Positions 1-6,230 of a DNA stretch of 11,006 nt are shown here, in pieces. Source of the stretch: an uncultured Bacteroidales bacterium (GTDB lineage: Bacteria; Bacteroidota; Bacteroidia; Bacteroidales; Paludibacteraceae). Position 1 is the stretch's first letter, and each line of letters begins with the position of its first letter. The DNA lies in the NCBI GenBank assembly GCA_937891905.1, contig CALATT010000003.1, forward strand, positions 1-11,006. The letters run 5' to 3'. The notes under the pieces are model-generated. The model worked only from the letters and a program-made list of their open reading frames with translations. It did no database searches and was not told the origin of the DNA. The position numbers and the translations under genes were made by a program.

Positions 1-1064
1 TCAGCGCATCCTGATTGGTGCGAGATAATAGATGGGCAACCCACTTGCATCGCCTCTAATGGCGATATACCGAATGGTTCGCTCACAGATGGCATGATAT
101 ATACATCGGACATAGCGAGCATCTCTTGTACTTGCTTGCCTCGCATAAAACCAGGGAAATGGAATTTATCGGCAATACCTCTCTTGGCCACCAAATCAAT
201 CATCTCTTCCATCTTATCACCACTACCCGCCATTACAAAGCGTACACCATCGGTCTTGCTGAGCACACGAGCTGCGGCTTCTACAAAATACTCCGCTCCT
301 TTCTGCATCGTGATGCGACCAAGGAAGGTGACAAGTTTATCTTTGCGTGCAGGCTTGGTGAATTCGTCAGGATTGGCTAATGGTTCTACAGCATTATGCA
401 CCGTGCTTACCTTATGAGGCGGTTGACCATATTTCTCAATCACCGTGCGGCGTGTGAGTTCACTCACGCACATGATATGATCACATTCATCCATACCGCG
501 CTTCTCAATCGCATACACAGTAGGGTTTACATTACCGCGACTACGGTCAAAATCAGTGGCATGCACATGGATAACCAATGGTTTGCCAGTAATCTGCTTG
601 GCAAATACACCAGCAGGGTAGGTCAACCAATCATGGCTATGGATAATGTCAAAATCCAAACTATGTGCCAGCACACTGGCTACAGCTTCGTAGTTATTGA
701 TCTCTTCTATCAAGTTATCTGGATAACGACCAGAAAAACCAATACAACCCAACTCGTCCGTACCAATACGACGATAGTCATATCGAATACCATTGCGCAA
801 GTGGAAATACTCTTCGGCACTCATTCTGCCCGCCATGCGCTCCTGTACATAATGGTAGTCGTTCTCTTTCCATACCACAGGTACACTATTGGCACCAATA
901 ATACGAAGGAATGATTGGTCCTCATCACCCCATGGTTTAGGAATGACGAATGTGATATCCATATCTTCCTGCTGCGCCATACCGCGTGTCAAACCATAAC
1001 TGGCGGTACCTAATCCACCTAAAATATGAGGAGGGAATTCCCATCCGAACATTAGAACTTTCAT
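1..1064 (-). CDS. GT4-family glycosyltransferase (glycogen/starch synthase-like), C-terminus cut by window edge
   Basis: The reading frame starts at the ATG at 1064-1062 and stays open for 354 codons to the left edge, so the C-terminus is missing. The N-terminus has a GT-B type opening (MKVLMFGWEFPPHILGGLG) with the sugar-nucleotide loop GGLG at residues 16-19. HSHDW is at 142-146. In the second Rossmann domain there is FLGRITMQKG at 247-256, and the nucleotide-sugar EX7E motif is E329 to E337 (SEPFGISPLEA). These features fit GT4, related to GT5 glycogen synthases. The start overlaps the stop of the debranching enzyme gene by 4 nt (ATGA), implying translational coupling. Because its partner removes branches from alpha-glucans, a role in building storage glucan is inferred. 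In Bacteroides this pair is, from memory, usually followed by a GH57 alpha-amylase, which would lie outside the window. The donor sugar cannot be read from the sequence. Confidence 0.9.
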   Translation of the reverse strand, partial: MKVLMFGWEFPPHILGGLGTASYGLTRGMAQQEDMDITFVIPKPWGDEDQSFLRIIGANSVPVVWKENDYHYVQERMAGRMSAEEYFHLRNGIRYDYRRIGTDELGCIGFSGRYPDNLIEEINNYEAVASVLAHSLDFDIIHSHDWLTYPAGVFAKQITGKPLVIHVHATDFDRSRGNVNPTVYAIEKRGMDECDHIMCVSELTRRTVIEKYGQPPHKVSTVHNAVEPLANPDEFTKPARKDKLVTFLGRITMQKGAEYFVEAAARVLSKTDGVRFVMAGSGDKMEEMIDLVAKRGIADKFHFPGFMRGKQVQEMLAMSDVYIMPSVSEPFGISPLEAMQVGCPSIISHQSGCA

Positions 1065-3025
1065 TGTTGGTCCTCCTTTCCTTGCTCGTTATTGTATTTC
1101 TTGAGAGTGTCCAAGATACTGATGACAGACGCCACACTGGAGGCTGCACTCATACCACCATGCCCTTTGTAAGGCGGGTTGCCATCGTAAAACTCATTAA
1201 GCGTACCAATGCATAATTCACTCATCTCCTGCTCGTATCCAATCAAAGCGCGCTCCATGAAAGCTACACCACTATGCTTGTACACTTGCATGTAGGCACG
1301 CGAGTAAGCCGCAATAGTGGATGGCCATACCACACCATTATGCAGACTGCGATCGCGCTCTACCTGATTGCCATAATACATTGGACGATAGTGACCGCTC
1401 TTAGGCGATAAACTGCGCAATCCGCGAGGAGTCAAGAGCTCTTTTGTACATATATCCACTACCGCTTTTTGCTGGCGCTTGTCTAACGGACTGAATGGCA
1501 AACCAACAGCCCAAATCATATTAGGACGCACTTCTTTATCCGCATAATCATTGATCACGAAATCGTATAGATAAACGCCATTCCAGAATGTCTTGACAAA
1601 AGCATCTTTGGCAATATTTGCTTGGTATTCCATCAAGTCTGCACTCGTCTCCTTACCCATCTCGCGCAACATCTCCGCGGTAAAAAGCATCGCATTATAC
1701 CACAAGGCATTAATCTCTACCACATAACCCGTACGAGGATTGATTGGCCAACCATTCTCCGTGGCATTCATCCATGTGGCAGGACGCTTGATACCATCCA
1801 CCCAGATCAAACCATTGCGATGAAGCAAAGCGCGTGGATGGTTCTGCTTACGATAATATGTGATGATATCGGCGCATAATTGACCATATAAATCAGCAGC
1901 CTCGCGCAGAGAATATTTATGTGCGAACTTCTGAATGGCGCGAATGAACCATAATAGCACATCGGGCTCGTCCATACCTGTCATCTTAATACCCTCCATG
2001 CGACCATTCATGAAATCCAATACCTCTGGAATAGCCGTCTTGTTGATAATCGCATCCCAATATTCAGGACGGTCGATGTCTAATGTACAACTAGCTACAG
2101 AGAAGAAAGTGGTGCGAGCATCGGCTTGAAACCATGGATAACCAGCCAATAGATAACATTTATCTCCCTCGCGCTTGTAAAACTGACCCGCAGAATTCTT
2201 GAGCGTACTGAACATATCTTCGCGGCTGATACGACGACCCAACTCTTTCTTCCAAGTACCCTTAAGCGTACTCGTCTTACATTCTGTAATACCCGCAGAG
2301 AAAATAATACTCTCGCCCTTCTTAATCGGCAATTCAAAATAACCAGGTACCAACAAGTCCTCTTTGTAATCATACCCGCGATCACGCTCCTTGATATACT
2401 CAATCCCCTTGTACCATTGTGGGTTATGCGTGTACTGAATAGCCTTACTAAACTGCATATACAGATTAGGGAAATTAGCGTACATCTGATTATAACGCCC
2501 ATTCTCGCACTCATCCATATTGCTGGATGCAATAGGGTTCTCGTGCGTCAACTCATTCACAGAGCGGAAAGCAAGAAAAGGACGGAAACGCAAGGTGGTA
2601 GGACTGCTCGATTCTAATAAGGTGTAGCGAATCAGCACTCGAGGCTCAAAACTGACCAACATGCGCTCTTTCTGAAGCACTACCGCGCCAACACGATAGA
2701 TAGTACGGGAGATGATCTCGCAGTCAAACTCACGGATGTACTTATGCCCGTTGGGAGAAAAAGTGTTTTCACCATATTGGTGCAAACCCAAATTAAACTC
2801 CGCGCCATGCTGGATAACTGTCTCATCCAGCGAACTGAGAAGCACATAATTGTCTTTACCCAACTCAGGCAAAGGCATTACCAATTGGCCATGATACTTG
2901 CGTGTGTTGCAATCAACCAGCGTAGTGGAATTATATACACCAGCACGGTTGGTTCGAATCATCTCTTTTTGAAGCGAACGCTCCAAATTAACAAGTACGG
3001 TCTTGTCAAAATTTAGATAACTCAT
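1061..3025 (-). CDS. Glycogen debranching enzyme, amylo-alpha-1,6-glucosidase (GH133)
   Basis: The 654-residue protein is expected to hydrolyse alpha-1,6 branch glucose in glycogen or limit dextrins in the cytoplasm; no signal peptide is seen. Residues 1-250 match the GDE N-terminal beta domain (NRAGVYNSTTLVDCNTRKYHG at 26-46). Residues 280-640 match the (alpha/alpha)6 catalytic domain: HRNGLIWVDG 402-411, TWMN 417-420, VVEINALWYN 435-444, RPNMIWAVGLP 500-510, GLRSLSP 535-541, HNGVVWPS 562-569 and LNEFYDGNPP 609-618. E611 is the likely catalytic base by position. The TWM motif is followed by Asn where many GH133 enzymes have Asp, the presumed acid; I believe Bacteroides homologues share Asn, but from memory only. 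The gene starts 11 nt after the manC stop and overlaps the GT4 start by 4 nt, so it is the middle gene of the operon. Length is normal for the short bacterial form without a 4-alpha-glucanotransferase domain. Confidence 0.93.
   Translation of the reverse strand: MSYLNFDKTVLVNLERSLQKEMIRTNRAGVYNSTTLVDCNTRKYHGQLVMPLPELGKDNYVLLSSLDETVIQHGAEFNLGLHQYGENTFSPNGHKYIREFDCEIISRTIYRVGAVVLQKERMLVSFEPRVLIRYTLLESSSPTTLRFRPFLAFRSVNELTHENPIASSNMDECENGRYNQMYANFPNLYMQFSKAIQYTHNPQWYKGIEYIKERDRGYDYKEDLLVPGYFELPIKKGESIIFSAGITECKTSTLKGTWKKELGRRISREDMFSTLKNSAGQFYKREGDKCYLLAGYPWFQADARTTFFSVASCTLDIDRPEYWDAIINKTAIPEVLDFMNGRMEGIKMTGMDEPDVLLWFIRAIQKFAHKYSLREAADLYGQLCADIITYYRKQNHPRALLHRNGLIWVDGIKRPATWMNATENGWPINPRTGYVVEINALWYNAMLFTAEMLREMGKETSADLMEYQANIAKDAFVKTFWNGVYLYDFVINDYADKEVRPNMIWAVGLPFSPLDKRQQKAVVDICTKELLTPRGLRSLSPKSGHYRPMYYGNQVERDRSLHNGVVWPSTIAAYSRAYMQVYKHSGVAFMERALIGYEQEMSELCIGTLNEFYDGNPPYKGHGGMSAASSVASVISILDTLKKYNNEQGKEDQQ
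1072..1079 (-). promoter_or_regulatory. Shine-Dalgarno sequence of the GT4 gene, inside the debranching enzyme gene
   Basis: On the minus strand AAAGGAGG lies 7 nt before the ATG of the glycosyltransferase gene. It overlaps the last codons of the debranching enzyme gene (Lys-Glu-Asp region). It is the only strong Shine-Dalgarno match at a gene start in the window. Bacteroidota generally do not depend on this motif, so it may be functional or may be a by-product of the codons there. Confidence 0.5.
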
Positions 3026-3036
3026 AATAGTATGGA

Positions 3037-4185
3037 TTAGTTGTATTTACCACTAAATTTCTCTTGCGCATCTGTCACAAACTGTTTAATGCGCTGCTCT
3101 TCCTCTTTCTTGCAAATAAGCAATACACCATTCTGCTCCGCTACAATCATATCCTGCATACCCTGAATAACCGCCAGTTTACCAGGCTCCAAGGTGACTA
3201 CATTCCCCTCACTCTCGTAGAAAAGTGCTTCGCTATGCAGACTCACATTATGCTGCTCGTCCTTGTCACTCAATTCATATAAAGACCCCCATGTACCCAA
3301 ATCGCTCCATCCAAAACTAGATGGCATCACATACACATTGTTCGCCTTCTCCATAATGCCGTAGTCAATGGATATGTTAGGACATTTAGGGAAAATCTCT
3401 TCGATAAATGCCTCCTCTTTATCCGTACCCATCAGTAACTCACCCTCACGGAAACGATCAGCCACCTCGGGCAATAAATAACGGAATGCCTCGCTAATCG
3501 TTTGTAGATTCCAAACGAAAATACCGCTATTCCATAAGAATTCACCACTATCCACAAATACCTTCGCCATCTCTAAGTTTGGCTTTTCAGTAAAGGTCTT
3601 CACTGGGAAAATATCAGATGTGCTAATCGCATCTGCCTCCTTGTTGTATTGGATATAACCATAGCCCGTCTCAGGACGCGTAGGACACATACCTAATGTG
3701 AGAATAGCCTTGTGCTGCGCTACAAAATCAAATGCCTTAGAAATTGTGTTGCGGAATGTTTCCTCCTCTAAAATAAGGTGGTCACTCGCAGCTACTACCA
3801 TGTTTACTTGCATCTCGGGTCTGCTCCAATCTTGGTTCTGTGCTGTGAGCCCAGCCTTGCGTAGGCATATAGCGCGTATGTGCGATACGGCATAAGCAAT
3901 ACAAGGAGCTGTGTTGCGGCGCGCAGGCTCGCATAAAATCTGCTTCTCATCCAAATCTGGTACTTGCTCTAAGATAATCTGCTTATACGCCACATTCGTT
4001 ACTATGAGCATATTCTCAATAGGCACCAATGGACGAAAACGATCTACTGTCATCTGCAGCAAACTGCGACCCGTGCCGAAGAAATCAAGAAACTGTTTGG
4101 GCTTCTCGCTGCGGCTGAAAGGCCAAAAACGGCTACCTACACCGCCCGCCATGATTACGCAATAATTGTTTTCTCTCTTTGTCAT
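3037..4185 (-). CDS. manC: Mannose-1-phosphate guanylyltransferase (monofunctional)
   Basis: This 382-residue enzyme would make GDP-mannose from mannose-1-phosphate and GTP, a precursor for glycans and GDP-fucose. The nucleotide-binding signature GGVGSRFWPFSRSEKPKQF is at residues 14-32. EPARRNTAP is at 86-94, AASDH at 132-136, GYGYI at 174-178, FTEKP at 198-202, WNSGIFVW at 218-225, SIDYGIMEK at 272-280 and GWSDLGTW at 292-299, all in family order. The length matches the single-domain form; the C-terminal cupin isomerase domain of bifunctional ManC/AlgA proteins is absent. I chose the ATG at 4185 because the frame upstream to 4266 encodes an unrelated stretch and crosses the promoter at 4226-4256. 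There is no clear Shine-Dalgarno. It is the first gene of the operon with the debranching enzyme and GT4; why GDP-mannose synthesis is grouped with glycogen genes is not evident from the sequence. Confidence 0.93.
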   Translation of the reverse strand: MTKRENNYCVIMAGGVGSRFWPFSRSEKPKQFLDFFGTGRSLLQMTVDRFRPLVPIENMLIVTNVAYKQIILEQVPDLDEKQILCEPARRNTAPCIAYAVSHIRAICLRKAGLTAQNQDWSRPEMQVNMVVAASDHLILEEETFRNTISKAFDFVAQHKAILTLGMCPTRPETGYGYIQYNKEADAISTSDIFPVKTFTEKPNLEMAKVFVDSGEFLWNSGIFVWNLQTISEAFRYLLPEVADRFREGELLMGTDKEEAFIEEIFPKCPNISIDYGIMEKANNVYVMPSSFGWSDLGTWGSLYELSDKDEQHNVSLHSEALFYESEGNVVTLEPGKLAVIQGMQDMIVAEQNGVLLICKKEEEQRIKQFVTDAQEKFSGKYN

Positions 4186-4225
4186 AATGGTATGATGTGT
4201 TTTTCTGTAAAGAATAATTAGCGTG

Positions 4226-4256
4226 CAAAGATACGAAATAATATTGATATGTGCAA
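4226..4256 (-). promoter_or_regulatory. Bacteroidota-type promoter of the manC-GDE-GT4 operon
   Basis: Reading the minus strand, TTG (4256-4254) is followed after 20 nt by TATCTTTG (4233-4226). This fits the Bacteroidota sigma-70 type -33/-7 consensus (TTTG, 19-21 nt, TAnnTTTG). Transcription would begin near 4221, giving a leader of about 35 nt before the manC ATG. The surrounding DNA is A+T rich. Confidence 0.65.
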
Positions 4257-4310
4257 GCGCGCGCAATCTTTTTTTATAAAAAAGAATATTTTAGGCTAAA
4301 AAACAATCTT

Positions 4311-4338
4311 CTTTAAACTTTAAACTTTAAACTTTCAA
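4311..4338. repeat. Heptamer tandem repeat, CTTTAAA x 4
   Basis: Three exact copies of CTTTAAA are followed by a fourth with one change (CTTTCAA). The array lies between the divergent promoters, directly upstream of the gldD -7 box, and covers the place where a -33 element would sit. The 7-nt period is shared with arrays elsewhere in the window although the sequence differs. Confidence 0.7.
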
Positions 4339-4348
4339 CTATTTTAAC

Positions 4349-4356
4349 TACCTTTG
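4349..4356 (+). promoter_or_regulatory. Probable -7 box for the gldD operon
   Basis: TACCTTTG matches the Bacteroidota -7 consensus TAnnTTTG and ends 21 nt before the gldD ATG, so the leader would be about 15 nt. No TTG is present at the expected -33 distance; that position falls within the CTTTAAA repeats (TTT at 4326-4328). The identification rests on the -7 box and on its location. Confidence 0.5.
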
Positions 4357-4377
4357 TGTCGTAATTTGGAATAAACT

Positions 4378-4968
4378 ATGCAAAAAAGACTATTGATAGC
4401 ATGTGTGGTGATTGCTGCGGCAATGTTGGTGGCGTGTAGTTCACCCACCTCTCCGCGTCCATATGGCTATTATCGAATCACCACACCCGATACTTTGTAT
4501 CGCTCATTCGCATCATACCACCCTGATATGCAAGCATATCCCTATGATTTTGATTTGTCTTGCAATGCCCAAGTTATGCCTCGCCAAAAAGAAGGCGAAC
4601 GCTATTGGATTAATCTTTATTACCCCGCTTTGGATGCCACTATTCATTGCTCTTATAAACCCCTAAATGGCAATTTGCGCGAACTGACAAACGATGCATT
4701 GGAATTTGTCTATAAGAATGCTTCACATGCTACCTCCATCCCCGAGCGTGACTATGCCCATCCTGAAGCGAATGTGTATGGCGTACTATTTGATTTAGAG
4801 GGAAATACGGCCTCGTCGTGCCAATTCCTTTTGACGGACTCAACACATCATTTCTTTCGCGCATCCGTCTATTGCAATTGTCCGCCAAATGCAGACTCAT
4901 TAGCACCCGTTTATGACTATCTTCGCACAGATGTAATACGCCTAATTGAATCATTCCGATGGGAATAA
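4378..4968 (+). CDS. gldD: Gliding motility / type IX secretion lipoprotein GldD
   Basis: This is a 196-residue protein with a lipoprotein signal: basic start (MQKR), hydrophobic core, and lipobox LVAC with the lipidated Cys at residue 20. The mature part follows GldD closely: PRPYGYYRI 27-34, YPYDFDL 54-60, RYWINLYYP 75-83, ATIHCSYKP 87-95, NVYGVLFDLEGNTASS 132-147, TDSTHHFFRASVYCN 153-167 and SLAPVYDYLRTDVIRLIESF 174-193. GldD is required for gliding and for the type IX secretion system in Flavobacterium johnsoniae, and occurs widely in Bacteroidota including non-gliders; its biochemical role is not settled. The mature protein carries five further Cys (62, 91, 148, 166, 168). The gene leads the plus-strand operon, with a -7 box 21 nt upstream, and stops 2 nt before the next start. 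gldE, its frequent partner, is not seen here. Confidence 0.92.
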   Translation: MQKRLLIACVVIAAAMLVACSSPTSPRPYGYYRITTPDTLYRSFASYHPDMQAYPYDFDLSCNAQVMPRQKEGERYWINLYYPALDATIHCSYKPLNGNLRELTNDALEFVYKNASHATSIPERDYAHPEANVYGVLFDLEGNTASSCQFLLTDSTHHFFRASVYCNCPPNADSLAPVYDYLRTDVIRLIESFRWE

Positions 4969-4970
4969 CT

Positions 4971-6158
4971 ATGAATCAATCCGTAATAGCACATATACTC
5001 GATTCCAAGGCAGCAAACAAACCTTTGCTGGCCATGCTGCTGGATCCTGAAAAAGCGCATATAGAGAATTTGCCTATCACAAAGCAAGTGCAACCAGATA
5101 TGCTCTTCGTGGGCGGCTCTACAGGAGGAGATACAACAGCATTTATTCGTTCCTTACGAGCAAAACTGCAGCAATTGGAAACAACCATCCCTATCGTGCT
5201 CTTTCCAGGGAATGCAGAGCAGTTTACCCCAGCAGCAGATGCGCTCTTATACCTCAGTTTGCTATCAGGGCGCAATCCCGAGATGTTAGTTGGGCAGCAA
5301 ATAGTAGCGGCACAAATAGTAAAAAAATCGGGAATAGAGGCCATCCCAATGGGATATATACTCATCGATGGAGGAGTGGAGACGAGTGTGATGCGCGTTT
5401 CAGGTACTACTCCCATTCCAAATGATGATATACATACGATTGTTTCTACAGCTGTCGCAGCCGAATTGATGGGCAAGAAACTAATTTATTTGGAAGCAGG
5501 AAGTGGTGCAAAAACGCCGATTTCATCGGAAATAATCGCCACTGTTAGAGCGGCTATTTCAATACCCATCATAGTGGGTGGCGGCATTCGTACACCACAG
5601 CAAATGAATGCTGCGTATAAAGCAGGAGCAAATATAGTCGTCATAGGCAATCATTTTGAGTCTAATCCAGATGATCTGGCGCTTTTTACTTCTCCTCAGT
5701 CACCCGCTCCTTCTATCTCCGCCGATGATGAACGCTATATGTCGCTCGCATTAGTTGAGGCACATAAAGCATTGGAGGCAGGAGAAGTGCCTATTGGATG
5801 TGTGATTGTCTCCCAAAACCAAATCATCGGTAGAGGACATAACTTGACCGAAATGCTACAAGATGTAACGGCGCACGCCGAAATACAAGCCATCACAGCA
5901 GCTACACAAACGATAGGTGGTAAATACTTGCAAGATGCCACCTTGTATGTCACTGTAGAACCATGCGCCATGTGCGCAGGCGCCATCGGATGGGCGCAAG
6001 TAAAACGAATCGTATATGGCGCACCTGACCCCAAACGAGGATTTACACAAGTAGCACCCCATGCCTTCCACCCCAAAGCGCAAGTCACTCGCGGAGTGCT
6101 CGAAAATGAGTGCAAACAACTCATGCAGCACTTCTTCGCACAAAAGCGAGCCAAATAA
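4971..6158 (+). CDS. tadA: Fusion: geranylgeranylglyceryl phosphate synthase domain + tRNA adenosine deaminase TadA
   Basis: One unbroken frame of 395 residues joins two normally separate enzymes. Residues 1-239 match GGGP synthase (PcrB/GGGPS TIM barrel), which links a prenyl diphosphate to glycerol-1-phosphate: LLDPEK 23-28, FVGGSTGGD 46-54, FPGN 78-81, YLEAGSGA 173-180, VGGGIRTP 202-209 and IGNHFE 225-230. Residues 240-255 are a Pro/Ser-rich linker. Residues 256-395 match TadA, which converts A34 to inosine in tRNA: HAE 302-304 (zinc ligand His and catalytic Glu), PCAMC 331-335 (zinc Cys 332 and 335), GWAQVKRIVYGAPD 340-353. Both domains look complete. I prefer the ATG at 4971, 2 nt after the gldD stop, since family members begin just before the ILxxK segment; an ATG at 4959 would overlap gldD. 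An internal ATG at 5739 could start TadA alone but has no ribosome-binding sequence. A true fusion seems likelier than an assembly error, but a 5-T run at 5683-5687 should be kept in mind. Confidence 0.9.
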   Translation: MNQSVIAHILDSKAANKPLLAMLLDPEKAHIENLPITKQVQPDMLFVGGSTGGDTTAFIRSLRAKLQQLETTIPIVLFPGNAEQFTPAADALLYLSLLSGRNPEMLVGQQIVAAQIVKKSGIEAIPMGYILIDGGVETSVMRVSGTTPIPNDDIHTIVSTAVAAELMGKKLIYLEAGSGAKTPISSEIIATVRAAISIPIIVGGGIRTPQQMNAAYKAGANIVVIGNHFESNPDDLALFTSPQSPAPSISADDERYMSLALVEAHKALEAGEVPIGCVIVSQNQIIGRGHNLTEMLQDVTAHAEIQAITAATQTIGGKYLQDATLYVTVEPCAMCAGAIGWAQVKRIVYGAPDPKRGFTQVAPHAFHPKAQVTRGVLENECKQLMQHFFAQKRAK

Positions 6159-6230
6159 TAAATCAAAAATCTAAAATTTGCAATCTAAAATCAAAAATCA
6201 AAAATCTAAAATCTGCAATCTAAAATATGA
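6154..6230. repeat. Heptamer array, 11 units of AATCWAA type, spanning the tadA stop and pgpH start
   Basis: Eleven consecutive 7-nt units all begin with AAT; most read AATCTAA or AATCAAA, with a few variants such as AATTTGC and AATCTGC. The first unit contains the stop codon of the fusion gene and the last contains the ATG of pgpH, so the array fills the whole gap. It would be the 5' leader or intercistronic segment of pgpH. No Shine-Dalgarno and no exact TAnnTTTG promoter box is seen inside it. Confidence 0.85.

Noticed and set aside
396..914. Plus-strand open frame of 172 codons
   Set aside because: It is antisense to the GT4 glycosyltransferase, which has clear family motifs in the other strand, and it shows no recognisable domain.
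4186..4266. Longer manC start at 4266
   Set aside because: The extra 27 residues resemble no part of the family and would place the promoter at 4226-4256 inside the coding region.
4959..4970. Earlier start of the fusion gene at ATG 4959
   Set aside because: It overlaps gldD by 10 nt and adds four residues not seen in the family; the ATG at 4971, 2 nt after the gldD stop, fits the spacing elsewhere in the operon.
4976..5476. Minus-strand open frame of 166 codons
   Set aside because: It is antisense to the GGGP synthase domain, whose motifs are plain on the plus strand; it is a shadow of that coding sequence.
6171..6180. Promoter for pgpH inside the heptamer array (TA-AAA-TTTG)
   Set aside because: The spacing within the box is one base too long and the motif arises from the repeat unit itself.
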